A stretch of DNA of 64,000 bases, taken from assembly GCF_022539315.1 (NCBI RefSeq), contig NC_066313.1:72419934-72483933 (forward strand), read 5' to 3'. This stretch comes from Serinus canaria (taxonomy: Eukaryota; Chordata; Aves; Passeriformes; Fringillidae). Below are positions 14,480 to 26,629 of this stretch, piece after piece. The notes beneath the pieces are model-generated. The model saw only the letters and a program-made list of their open reading frames with translations. It had not been told where the DNA came from and did not search any database. Made by a program: the position numbers and the translations under genes. Numbering within the stretch: the first letter of the stretch is position 1; every line of letters starts with the position of its first letter.

Positions 14480-16057
14480 CTGATAAGTCCTGCATCTCAG
14501 GGACTTTGTGAGGTTTATCTTAAGTTAAGGCTTATCCACCATCCTTTTCTGTAGATTTTCACGTTAAGTGGCCAAAGGTTAGAGGATAATTACCTAAGTT
14601 GGATCATTTTCTGCTTTACTTTTTGACGTGGAACTCAAGTCATTCACCTTAAAATTAATTTCATTTTCTTTCCTTGATTCAGTCTGGACTATTTCTTTAA
14701 TTTCTACATTGTGGGCACAGGGGAAAATTTTACTCAACAGTGCCTTGGCAGGGAGCAAGCACTGAGGTCCAGGTTTCTACAGGGTTTCCACTTTTCTAAT
14801 GCTTCCCCAGGCTTCATGACATTTCCTAGCATCTGGAAAGCTCAGCCCTGGGGACCACTGTGCAAGGGACCAGGTATTCCAATTCAAATCTATAGAAATT
14901 TAGGGGTATAGGGGAAAAGCCCTCTGAAAATTTCTATCTGCTATATCTAAGTAGCTATGCTATATCAACTTTTGTCAGGCCTTTGACTGTAAAATCATTG
15001 CCAAAGCCCTACCAAAGCCTGTAAACAATTGGATATAAACTAAGTTTCACAGGACATCCAGAGGGAAGAGGGACAGGCAGATACTATAACCTCATTTTGG
15101 CAGTCAGGCTGATGTATCATGCTGCAGCAGGTAGGCAGACTGTGCCTTCTTTCCCCTTCCCTTCATTTTCTCCCAGTCAGACTGGCTGATCCTGCAAGTC
15201 AACAACAGATTAATTATGGCCTTCATTTTAAGATACAATACCCTTTTAGAATGGTTTATTGCAAATCAGTTTGCATTTGGATACTATGTGCTGTGCTGTC
15301 TTTTCTTCTCTGGAAAATAGTGTGGCTCATCTCTTTCTCTCCCTGCAGTTACCCATGGATGGCAGTCTTGTGGGAAGGTGTGAGCCCTTAGGGCTCAACA
15401 TTCATGTATTTCATAGGACATTAATTTCTTCCCCTTCCTGAGTACTAAGGAGATGGCAGCAGTTGCCCCAGTCTTTATTAAGTTGAATGAGGTATTTTGA
15501 ACTCGTGTACCTGGTGTGGTTCTCCAGACTTCTCTCAGAAATAAAGCAAGGGGCAATAAACCATGATGACCCTCATGGCTTCAGGGATGCAGGTTTCTAA
15601 ACTGTCCCTGCAAGTCCTTCAGCATCAGGTCATTTGCCTGAAGGTATATATCCATCTTTAGCCTCACAGGGTTCAGTAGTGGCTGAAAATTGCAACAATC
15701 CAGACAAGGATATATGGCTCAAAATAGCAGGAGGGTAACATTCACAGTGCACACTGGCAGTCTAGTGACATAGAGACTGATGTTTTCTGATGCAGATGGA
15801 AGCAGACAAATCTCTTCTGGAAGACCTAAATGCTGAAGGAAACCAGATATCTTGAATCTGGCTATAGATTGTGTGTGTAAGTACCCTAGTGAGAGTTGAG
15901 GAATTCAGCTTGGACAAAGATCTCTGATGCTGTGGGAGTGGTTCATGCAAACCACACAAGTCTGGAGTAATGAAGAACAATTTTTTTAGACTTTGATTAC
16001 CACCAGTTCATATTAAATTAGGAACTTAAGTGTGACAATTTGGAACAGTGGGCTCTG

Positions 16058-16084
16058 ACATCTGACATCTCGCTAGTCAGATGT
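16058..16084. other. Small perfect inverted repeat (9-bp stem, 9-nt loop)
   Basis: ACATCTGAC at 16058-16066 is complementary to GTCAGATGT at 16076-16084. A direct repeat of CTGACAT overlaps the left arm. No transposon ends or terminator function is implied. Confidence 0.7.
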
Positions 16085-16338
16085 TCTTGGAATGCTGAAG
16101 AATATGTATTGAATCCTAGGGAAAGATCTTGAATGCTGCTATAGTAGCACAAGATGAGATTCTGCATGTAGGTACAGATGTCTCTTGTGCCAAATGTCCT
16201 GTCAAGGGTAGAGGAACTCCTGACAAGGAGGGTAGTGCTCTGCTGTGCAAAGGAGAAGCTCTCTGTCTCTTGGGGTAGGCTTGGGATACATCTGTCATGG
16301 CTTAAGGAGATTGATGTGTGGTAGGACACTGGATGTGG

Positions 16339-16364
16339 GATGCTAGACATCCAGCTCTAGCATC
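16339..16364. other. Small perfect inverted repeat (9-bp stem, 8-nt loop)
   Basis: GATGCTAGA at 16339-16347 is complementary to TCTAGCATC at 16356-16364. It lies about 280 bp from the similar hairpin at 16058, within the GC-richer 15.6-16.4 kb stretch. Confidence 0.7.
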
Positions 16365-18534
16365 TTTAGGGAAGATAACACTGTGGATGAATAATGAATG
16401 ATGTGGATTCAAGATGGAGCTCAGATGTGATTTTAAAAGAAAAAGAAGAAGCTAAGTATTTCAAAAGTAAAAAGTTGGGCTTTATGTAAGTCTTGGTTGT
16501 GGCCTCACGTTGTCTAATATTTGTTCTGGTTACCATGGTCACTTTCCATTTATGTGGCCCAGAGTAGTTTTTCTGCAGGAGGCTCTGATTACACATCAGC
16601 AGGAAAGAGTGTAACTTTTCCTTTTCTCAAGAACACAGAGGGAAGAAAAAACAAGTGAAAAAAAATTCAGATTTGCCTCTCTAAACTCATATCGTTTTAT
16701 CCAAATAGGACCTATTAATGTTGAGTATATACTATTTATTTTAAAAACCTTGTTGTGATGTAGAGAGCAAGCTGTATCAATAGCAAAAAGTTACTTGCTT
16801 CAAGCATAAATCATTTTAAGATCATTCTTTTTTCTTTACAAACAATTTTAGCTCTGTTGTATTGCTCTGAAATGATTACATGGTGCGTTATTTTTAATCA
16901 GATCTGCAGTTTCATTTTACTTTGTGTTGAGAGGATGCAATCAAACATATAATAGACAGTGTCACATTCACATTAATGATGATCCAGCAAATTGAGGCAT
17001 TTTACTTTGTAGTTCTGTTGCATTTTGAGGTTACACAGTGAAGTCTTATTTGAATTGATAATATTTTCAAAGCTTTCTTCAGGATTTATGTGTTTGCCAG
17101 TAATCTTGACTTGATGAATTGTTAATCAATGGTTAAAAACAAATATCCTGGGTACTAAGATTATTTAAAGCTACTTATAAATCTCTATTCATTTAATTTT
17201 ATGTACAGTGAACTGATGAGAAAGGTGTGCACAGATCATCAGAAAAAGAAATTTTTATGAGAATAAAAGTAAGAGGAACTGAGAGAGGTGAACATGAATT
17301 TAATTTACTGAATAAAAATCTTGGGAGAAAATCTGTTCCTCTGCAGTTATGGTAATGTGAATGGGAGTTATTTACATATATTAGGAGGCCTGTTTTCCCC
17401 AGAGATCATACACCTTGTATCAGTTTCTGCTTAAATAGGCATCTTAGAGTAGTTCTTTTTCCTTATTTAGATATGGGAAGGCAGAGAGGAAAATTAATTT
17501 CAGATGGCTTTAAGCAAATGTTAGAAAGGTTAACATTCACAGACTTCTAAATATCTTTTGGGCAGCTGACATTTTCAAATACTAAGCTTTTTCCTTTAGC
17601 TGAATTACTGTGCTAGGCAGAAAGCAATGGATGTGTGAATGAAATATGCCATTCAAATACTGAAAAGAAGGGGAAAATGGCTTGTAACTATTACAGAGAA
17701 TAAAAGGTAAAATTGAAAGCCTCTGCTACAAGCCGAGTGTTCTGTTTGAGGCATTTCACACGGACTTGATATATTTTATGTATGAGAAATGCTTGGAAAC
17801 TTTTTTCTCTCACTAAAACACCTCCAAAAGTAATTTATTTCCAGATAAAGAAATTGGCTATTCAAATGAGAGAAAGATGTGGTTCAAAATTCCACAAAAC
17901 CACATTGCAAGATGAACTTGAACAGCAGGCATCATTACTAACGTGTCTGAGTGCCACTTTGGATTCAAGAGGGAGACAATCTGTTAGTTTTTTTTTGCTT
18001 TTAAAACTGAATTTCCAGAAGTGTGCATCCCATACGCTGTGGAAACTGAGTATGAATTTCCAACATGCATTAATGTATGTAAGATATGCAAATACTGCTC
18101 CACACAACAGATTGTTGCTGGAATTAAAAAAAAAAAAATTCTTACTACTGTGCAGATAGTTGCCCATCATTGACCTAGTTTAATATAATATGATAAACAC
18201 TTTCCCAGCAGCACTGCAGCAAAATATTTTAAATAAATCAATTTGTGCCATGCTTCCAGTCACCTTTGCAACACAAAATAGGTTTTTCCTGAGAACTATG
18301 ACTATCCAAATGTTACCTCCAGTAAGATGGATTTGCCAATCAGATGTGAACACCTTTTTAGCCTCCTAAGAAACTGAAGCCTGTGCAGTGGTGGTGTGTT
18401 TACCAATGCTCTTGATGACTTCTGTGCCTTTTACCATTCTTGATCCACAATTAATGAAGAAATAGATGTCACTCAGCAGGGGGACATTGCAGTGATTTTT
18501 GATTTAATTCATCCATGTACCAAAACTGGAGAAA

Positions 18535-18591
18535 GGAAACTTTCTCCATTGGAGGAGAAAGTTTCCAAAGGAAACTAGTACCATTGGAGGA
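18535..18591. repeat. 35-bp partial tandem duplication with a 13-bp hairpin
   Basis: GGAAACTTTCTCC (18535-18547) and GGAGAAAGTTTCC (18554-18566) form a perfect 13-bp inverted repeat with a 6-nt loop. The unit then restarts at 18570 with GGAAACT, followed by CCATTGGAGGA at 18581, which repeats 18546-18556. The structure is therefore a hairpin plus a 35-bp direct repeat, consistent with replication slippage at a stem. Confidence 0.85.
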
Positions 18592-18845
18592 ATGTGCTGC
18601 TAGGGGAAAATGAGGGGATTTTAGGGAGGAATTTGTGATGAAAGTCTGCTAAACTATGACAAGCAGGTGATAGGGATGTCAGGACAATCTGTCATTTCTG
18701 TTGAATTGGGAACTGCTGGAGGAGAACTAAAGCATTGCTGTGGGGTTGTTTTAAGGATAGGATGGAGGTGAGATCATGTTTCATTTCATTGAAAATAGGC
18801 AGAGGAGACATATGGGAAGGTGGACATATGTCTGTGACAAACCAG

Positions 18846-18881
18846 GTTTTGCTATCACTTTGTGATTAATGGGACAATTCA
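18846..18881. repeat. Left arm of a 36-bp long-range inverted repeat
   Basis: The 36 bases beginning GTTTTGCTATCA and ending GGGACAATTCA are the reverse complement of 19859-19894 except at two positions, both transitions. Flanking bases on the inner side also resemble each other weakly (AT-rich). The arms are separated by 977 bp. Confidence 0.9.
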
Positions 18882-18927
18882 GTAATATTTGATTAATAAG
18901 ACAGTTATAATAACAACAGTGGTGATA

Positions 18928-19031
18928 TCATGGAATCATAGAGTGACTTGGGTTGTAAGGGACATTAAAGATCATCTAATTCAACCTCACTGCCATGGGC
19001 AGGGGCGTCTCCCACTAGACCAGGCTGCTCA
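18928..19031 (-). mobile_element. CR1 LINE 3'-end fragment, minus orientation
   Basis: Read on the minus strand, it carries the CR1 3'-terminal sequence: CTAGTGGGAGACGCCCCTGC, then CATGGCAGTGAGGTTGAATT, then AGATGATCTTTAATGTCCC and a terminal ATGATTCCATGA-like tail. It is 5'-truncated to about 100 bp, as most avian CR1 copies are. It lies between the arms of the 36-bp inverted repeat. Confidence 0.9.
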
Positions 19032-19858
19032 GTATTGAAAGCAGTGAAGAAAATAAAGGTGAATTTCTCTTCTACATTCATGAATTGGGCTGTAATGATA
19101 GGTGTCAAATCTAAGACATGGGCATTTCATTAAGACCATAACATAAACTCAACTTGGCATTTGATTTCAGGAATGATTAAACCTCATTTTAAACACCTCT
19201 GCATAAAAATGCATCCTTTGTAGCAGGTACCCTGAGCAAGAGCACATACCAAGTATCTTCTCAGCCATAATTACTAGGCTACCAAAGTGGCCTTTTCATC
19301 TGGCCTTTTACTCACCTTGTTCATTAAATTCTTTGCTGAGCAGTAAAAGCAGTTCCAACAGGATACTGAGGAGTGCCATACACACAGGAAGTGGCATCAG
19401 TCACAGCCTAAGAGTGGGGGGGTTCTTTGGTTACTTATCCAAAAGAATGGTTCTGATTCTTGGTGATGGAATCCTTAAACTCTGGGAAAAAAGATGCTAT
19501 TTCACACCCCTGTTTTTCTCTGCACATTTTCTCTATGAGCAGCACCTTCTGCCAATGGATATCTCCATGTTCAGTATCAGAGACACCTCTTTATTATTGT
19601 GAGAAGTGTAGACAGCCCTGCTACTCAAGCTGGCATTGATTCTGCTGGAGGCATAGAGACCTTTGCTGAATTTGGCCCTGTATGTCTTTTCCAGAGCTCC
19701 ATTTCTATTAAAATTAGATGACCCCACTGAGAAGAATTTAGTTTTTTATGAATTCACAAATGCTTCCAATTATATTTTATAGGAACATGTTTAAACTGTT
19801 AAGATTATTAGACCAGACACAACTTCTTTCCTTCCTTCTTATATGTATTAAATAATAA

Positions 19859-19894
19859 TGAATTGTCCCATTAATCATAAAATGATAGCAAAAC
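19859..19894. repeat. Right arm of the 36-bp long-range inverted repeat
   Basis: It begins TGAATTGTCCCATTAATCA and ends GATAGCAAAAC, matching the reverse complement of 18846-18881 at 34 of 36 positions. No flanking target-site duplication could be identified. Confidence 0.9.
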
Positions 19895-22130
19895 TGAAAG
19901 ACGAATCATGGTGCCTTTAGACGTAAGTAAAATACAATTAATAGTTATCAAGACTTAATTAATTAATATCTTTTTATGGCTAATCATGATTTAGTGTTTG
20001 TGTGTTGACTTCTTAGAGATTAAAAAATCTAGGTTTAGGCTGTGATTTGACAGTATGGCAGCTAGCATTGCTCTTCACACTTTCTTTTCAACAGTGCTAA
20101 CTGAAAGGACAAGATCTGATAAATACATATTTAAAAGAAAAGAATTTCATGTACAAAGTGAAGAATACTGTCTGTATAAAACCTGAGAAATACTTTAAAC
20201 CCTATTATCTTCTAAGTTATCTAAGTACATAACTCATAGCAATAGATTTAAACATGCAGTTAAATATTTTGTTGAATTATGCTCTAAATATAACAGAACA
20301 TATGTCTAGTTCTTCAGAGGAGAAGCATTAGAGAGTGACAGCAGGCTAGACTAAAAAATTGCATGCTGTCAGAACAGCATCGCTCAATGAAAACAATATA
20401 CAAGTAACACCAAAGCAGGGTGTTGTGACAAAGCCTCTGTGGATGTTGTTGGGGACTGAAAAGGAAAAATCAGTCAAAATACTCTGGTCCTATGGCAAAT
20501 ATAGACCTACTGGGGCTGAAATACTTAATCATGAAGTGTCCAAGATGAACGTTGTTATCAGTGTAATCTACACTTCAGTGAAAAATAACTAAGGTTAATT
20601 TGTGACATCAAAATTTCTTATTTTGTACTGCAATAAAAACAAATCTTTCCATGGGATTCCAGGGTTTACCTTCCTCTTTGTGCTCTGCTCATCTCAGAGA
20701 AGTCTGGAACCTCAGTCCACATTCTACCTAAACACTAATTACCAGCTCATTAACTATCACAGGGTTTAATTTTGAAGTTCCACAGTGAAAACTGAATAAA
20801 TTAATTTTTAAATGATTTTAGTAGTGGTTTTGTCCCAGTAGCTAAGATTTTTTATGATTTTGGCATTAAGTCTTACCTATGGTTTATAAAATTCAAGGAT
20901 AGGAAAGTACTTGTGGAGAGGAGCTCTAAGTTTGAGCATAGTGGCTTCAGCTTGAAGGCAAGGAATGGTCAAGTTTTTTTCCACTCCAAAAGTTGCATAT
21001 TTTTATTTGTTTAGATTTTCCTGTCCCTTTTCCTTTTGCAGTTCTATTTGTATGCTTGGATTTCCTGACTGCAGGGATCTTATGCCTCAAAGTCCTCTAC
21101 ATTCAGTTACACCTGTACTTTGTCAGACATATTCTACTCATCTGTACTACTTGAAAAAATACCAGGAGACATGGGGCTAGGCTTTGCTGTACTCATTTCT
21201 GAAATTCTTTCTGAGATCAGTGAGAATTGATGTGGAATAAGAGCATTGGAGAGAAAAGGACTTTAGCTCTGCACTTGCTTTAAAGCCTTTTCAAAGTTGC
21301 CATAACTATGCTGAGATTATGGAAATTGGATACAGGATCTCTTATGCTGAAAAGAATGCAGTCATTGCAAATATGAGAGCAGTTAGTAATTGTAAAGGAT
21401 ATCCTGCATAGTTTTAGGACCAGATTTACTCGTCTTTACACTTTGGGTTCAGCATATATCTGCCTTTTGCAGCCTTTCATAAGGCTTTTTTCCTGTGCCA
21501 TAACCACTAAATGTGCTTAGAGCTTAGCAGGATACTATCAATTTTAAAATCTTTCCCTGCATTTTACTGCTGCCTTTGCCAATGGCACTGCAAAAATGCT
21601 GAAATTTTATGAGACTAAGAGAACAAGAGTTCTCTTTGGGATAAGTTTTTATTTCTTGAAATATATATAATGTATCAAATTAACAAAGTCTTGTCTGACA
21701 AGAATTCTCTGTATGAGGTTGGAATGTATGTTGTCAAGGAATTGGCATAGAGTGAATGCACTCTTCTATTTAATTTTGAGTTCTAGAGCAAAATTTAAAC
21801 AATTTTAACTCTCAATTGACTTTGTATCTGATGCAGGATTTCTTCTTGTCATGTTTTACTACATTTTGTCTTTATAATTGTCTATTTCTGTTGAGTTAAT
21901 ATAGCAAGTTTACACTATCTAAGCCCTTTCTTCTTTCTGCCATTTCTATTTCTGTCTAGAGTATTGCATTTGTATATCTGTAAGTTAGAGCAGTTGAGAC
22001 ACCAAGAGCCAACACAACCTTTTAAGTTTTATTTTTGTTGAAAAGAGTGCAATACACAAAATGAAAAAATATTATTTTAGAAACAGTGATGACTTCAAAT
22101 TTATTTCTTTTGAGAATATCCAAGATGCAC
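19895..22130. other. Intronic sequence, nothing recognised
   Basis: AT-rich, with stops in all frames and no repeat family recognised. Confidence 0.55.
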
Positions 22131-23332
22131 ATGGCTTCACAAGGGGAGAGTCATGCTTGTCCAACATAATTTCTTCCTACAACAGGGTAACTTAATATAA
22201 AAAATCCAGTAGATCTAATACTTTTGGGCTTCAGCAAAGCTTTTGATACTATCTCTCACAGTATCCTTATGGACAAAATATCCAGCACTCAGTTGAATAA
22301 GGTGCTCACACAATAGGTGAACAACTGGCTCACATGCTGAGGAATGGAGAATATCAGGCTGGCATCTGGTCTCTGGTGAGGTTCCACAGGGCTCCCTCCT
22401 CAGCCCAGTTTTCTTCAGCATCTTCATGAATGACTTGGATGTGGGACTTGAGGAGATTCTAAGTTTGCCAGTAACACTAAACTAGGAGGAGCTGTCCACT
22501 GCCTTGAGGGACCTCAACAAATAAGAGAACTGAGCAATCACCAATCACATGAAGTTTAACAAAGGCAAGTGCTGGGGTCTGAACCTGGGCTGGGGCAACC
22601 CAGGCTGTGTGTACAGACCAGGGAAAGAGAGGGTGGGGAGCAGCACTGTGGAAATGGACCTGGCGGTCCTGGTTGATGGCAAGACAAACGTGAGCCAGCA
22701 GTGCCCTGGCAGCCAGGAGCGACAAACGTGTCCTGGGGGGCATCAGGAACAGCATCACTAGCCAGGCAAGGGAGGGGATTGTCTTGCTCTGCTCTGCACT
22801 GGGGTGGCCTCACCTCGGGTGCTGGGGGCAGTTTTGGATGCTACAATATAAAAATGGCATTTAAGAGTGTCCAAAGGAGGGCCACGAGGATGGAGAAGGC
22901 ATTGGGGGGAAGCCTTATGAGGAATGGCTGAGATCACTTGGTCTGTTCAGCCTGAAGGGGACTAAAGGGAGACCTCACTGCATTCTCCCAATTTCCTCAT
23001 GAGGGAAGAGGGGGGACAGGTACCAACTTCTTCACTCGCCTGACCAGTGAAAGGATTCAAGGAAATGGCAACAATCTGAGTCAGAGGAGGTTTAGATTGA
23101 ATATCAGGAAATGGTTCTTCACCCAGAGGATGGTTGGGCACTGGAACAGGCTCTCCAGGAAAGTGGTCTTAGCACCAACCTGACAGAATTCAAGAAATAT
23201 TTGGACAATGCTCTCAGGCACATGGTGTGACTTGGGGTGTCCTGTGCAGGGCCAGGATTGGCCTTGATGATCCTGATGGATGCCTTCCAAATCAGCATAT
23301 TCTAAGATTCTATGACTCTGTGAGTCTATGAT
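22131..23332 (+). mobile_element. CR1 LINE, 5'-truncated, with decayed reverse-transcriptase end and complete 3' tail
   Basis: CR1 elements copy themselves by target-primed reverse transcription and dominate avian repeats. This 1.2-kb copy keeps the C-terminal part of the ORF2 reverse transcriptase. Near 22227 the frame reads GFSKAFDTISHSIL, and at 22381 it reads VPQGSLLSP followed by a hydrophobic stretch and MNDLD, both standard CR1 motifs. The two lie in different frames and stops intervene, so the copy is a dead remnant. The rest is the 3' region, with GGTTCTTCACCCAGAGGATG, GGTTGGGCACTGGAACAGGC, CTCAGGCACATGGTGTGACT and a terminal ATTCTATGACTCTGTGAGTC tail. It is richer in GC than the surrounding intron. 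It lies in the sense orientation to GPC5. Confidence 0.93.
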
Positions 23333-26300
23333 CTTTTTCTTTTTCCCCATTATAATTTGTACTTTTACACTTTTCTTTGTTATTAAAAATCATTCTCATG
23401 CTTGTAGGTGGCTTGTGAATGGCACTGATTACTGGGCTATAATATTAGGATCATAATGTAATATATAGTGTGAGGATGCCTGGAATGTCTTGGTGTCTCA
23501 GAAACTTTGAACTGACACAAAATAAATATGCCCAGAATGCTCTGTGTTTGTGAAAGGAAAAAAGAACAGAAGGTTTTAATTGCCTGAGTGGAAATGTTAA
23601 ACTTTTGGCTTTAGAACATGTATGGTGGTTATACAAGCTCCCTTTCAAATCAATAAATAATATTCAAGGTAATTTATATTTTGATCTAATTTCTGCTTAG
23701 GGATAGGTTAGACCTTAGAGGTCCTTATTCTGGTTGTGATATAATATGGTAATTTCCTTTTACAGCCGGCAGATCCATGATTTTTAAAGTTATGACAGAA
23801 AGATATGGTTATGCATTCAAATGTAATTGGAAGGTCTATTTCAACTCTCAACAAAAGAATTGTCTTTACCCTAAAGCGATAGGGAAATATCTCATATTTT
23901 CACATATTTTGTATAACTGTCCCTTATACCAAACAAACCCTCTTAAACTTCAGAATTCTTTAAGAGCTTCTTGGTTTTTGCTTAGAGTTCAAAGTTCAGA
24001 ATGTGCAGATTTTGTTTTGGTACACACAATTGCAAGCACTCTCTTTAGTTACTGTGTAGGTACACAGTATCATGATTTTAATTTTTTTAGTGAGCTTGTC
24101 CACATGTTTCACACCAGGCTTATGTGTTCAGTGATTATGTGTGACAGCAATTAACTAATTTTCCTTTGGGTATTTGAGCATTGTTCAGACTTGGAGTTTC
24201 TGCCTTTATTGGTTTCCAGTAGGTGGCATCAATGCCTAATAAAGCTCTGTGAACCTTTTCTAGTCGGAGTGGTTTTGTATTTCATTCAAGACAAAATGTT
24301 ATTTCAGTACCAACCTGTATTACTAATTAAAAAAATTAAAACATTTTACTTGAATTGTAGCTTCTCAACATAATTTTTGTTTCTTTTCCTGCTAGATAGA
24401 TTCTAGCAGTTTTTTGAATAACAAAATCTTTTGAGAAAACCTTATAATCCATCTGGATTTGTAAAACCAGATCTGCCATTCTCAAATAGTAGTCTTGTTT
24501 TCACTTCACTATTTCTAGATGTTTCACAGTTACCAAACACTAAATTTAATGGCAAAATTAAAGCAAACAGTGGAACTAAACATTTGTAAATTCAAATTCA
24601 GAATTAGAGATACGGAAGGAATAAACTACACTAGTTCATTAGATTGGCTAGAGATTTTGATTATTTTTTATCTGGTCCAGATGGAATTATAATCAATAAT
24701 ATAGTCACAGACATAATCCACTACCATCACAGGCATGTTACTGGTGTATAGGGCACACATGATTTCTGGACACTTGCACTTCCTTCCCCTAACATCTGTG
24801 ATGTTAGATTGCTGATTCCACAGCTGATTAATCAAATACAAGTAAGCCTTCCCTTCTTTTTTGAAATGTCTCTTAGTCATTGATTCCCAAAGATATATAT
24901 AGAAATGGTAGATGCCACTCCCTCTATGAAATTTTTTCTGGAATTCACTAATTCTTTTAAAAAAAAAATTAGGAGTTTTCTAGCAGGCAATTAAACAACA
25001 CAATCTCATTATTTTTGTCTTCCAGGAAAAAAAAAAAATCAAGCACTCCAGTCCTTGGGGAAAAAATTGACACTTGAAAATACAGTTCCCTGAAAAAACA
25101 CGTGGTAACTACTGGTTTCAGTATTCTGGGTTGGACAAGTCCTGATTCTCAGGAAAGGTATCCTGGTTAGATTTCAAAATTCTAGGAAATGACAAAAACA
25201 TCTGGCACCACTGATTTATAAATCTTTTATAAAAGCTAATGCTTTGGCCACCCTACAGACTTCCTAGAGCACATAAACCTTGAAATGTTCCTATGGGAAA
25301 CAGATCCATATGATTCCACTGCCTGTGTGGAGAAGCTCACCTTAGTTGCAGGCTATATCCCTTAGATAATAAAGATATCAGTGATTAACAATTGCCTCTG
25401 TGGAGTTCTTAAACCTAAGTCTCTGACACTCAGCAGTCTCAAAGTAATAACTGACTGTCTGGAGGTGCTGACTTCTGGCTGTGGGATTACACACATTCCC
25501 AGACATGATTACAGCTGTCAGTAACAAGGATGTGGCAGGAAGTTCAATGGATGGATAGGGTATCAGTTTGAAGGAGTGGTGGGAAAAGGTGGTGACATGG
25601 TGTTATCCTCTGAGTTGAGGACAGGAGAATGGAGGCTTGTTTAAGGGCATGAAGGCTATGGTTTCCTTATGTGTGGGAAAAGGAACTGCTCTGGGATGCA
25701 TATGCTCTGAATTTCCTGGTACCATGAGCTGTGAGCACCAGTGTTGTATGGGAAAACTGTAGTGTTTACTGTAGGCTCCTAATTTACAGAAAAGCTTGGA
25801 AACATACATTAGAATTATTTAATCTAGCAAGCCTTGTTTTTATAGCTTTTTTGCTTCATGGTTTGGCATCTGAAATTTTTGACATGCTGATATTTAATAC
25901 TTGCATTTTTCGGTTTTGCTGGCAAAGCAGAATAAGTCAAATGATTGTAAAAACTGCTGGTTACTTTGAAAATGCCATTATGAGCCCAACAGTTTCAACT
26001 TTTATTCTTGAAATAAGAGGAATTTCTAAAAAACTGTGATAATAACAGCCCTGTCTATCTCATGTCCTGAATACAGACTAATGCAGCAAACATGTCATAG
26101 GGAGTTAGATTTAGAACACAGCATGAAGGAAACACTTCAAAGAGTGTTATTACTCCTACATGCAGATTCCCATATACAGTGTACTGTGAGGCTGCCTTGT
26201 ACATTATGAGCACTTAGGAGATAAACTACTGATAAATAATGAAAATACATCCTCAAGTATGTGCAAAGTCTTGAGTGTAATTGGGAATAGGGATGACACT

Positions 26301-26596
26301 GGTCAGAGAGAAGGTAAAATAAGGATGTGAAAAGGAAAAAGAAAATGAAAAACAGATACTGAACTATAAATGTAATGCAGTAGCTGGCAGAAAAGACACA
26401 GTAATTCTGTCTAGTGGTCTTATGTGACAGTGATTCCATCTGAAAATCAAAGGGAAAAAGTAAAGTGAATATGGTAATGCAGAGATTGATTACATTGTTC
26501 AGGGCAAAATAGGTGAGAGAACCTCACTGAATAATCTGCTGGCTTCTTTTCCTCCCCTTCCTCCAGCTGGAATGGAGTTTGATTTTCATTTTTTAT

Positions 26597-26598
26597 TA

Positions 26599-26629
<31 letters not shown>
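26597..26629. repeat. (TA)n followed by a T run
   Basis: Nine TA units followed by about 15 T residues, in an AT-rich stretch. Confidence 0.9.

Larger units (their letters stand above)
11260..18845. other. Intronic sequence, few recognised features
   Basis: It contains an 18-bp duplication at 12071, the A18 and T48 runs at 14.3-14.5 kb, two small hairpins at 16.06-16.36 kb and a 35-bp duplication at 18535. The stretch 15.6-16.4 kb is somewhat richer in G and C but resembles no repeat family or gene I know. The 125-codon open frame at 17782-18159 is also open on the opposite strand over much of its length and shows no domain, so it is taken as chance. Confidence 0.55.

Noticed and set aside
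14288..14554. 88-codon frame with Lys and Phe runs
   Set aside because: It is an artefact of the A18 and T48 homopolymers.
17782..18170. 125-codon + frame overlapped by a 102-codon minus frame
   Set aside because: Both strands are open, composition is AT-rich, no domain is visible, and a poly(A) lies in the 3' part. Taken as chance.
22477..22931. Several 70-93-codon frames on both strands
   Set aside because: They lie within the CR1 3' region and are by-products of its GC-rich sequence. They are not genes.
23777..24154. 125-codon + frame
   Set aside because: No recognisable domain and intron-like composition. This length is expected by chance in 64 kb.
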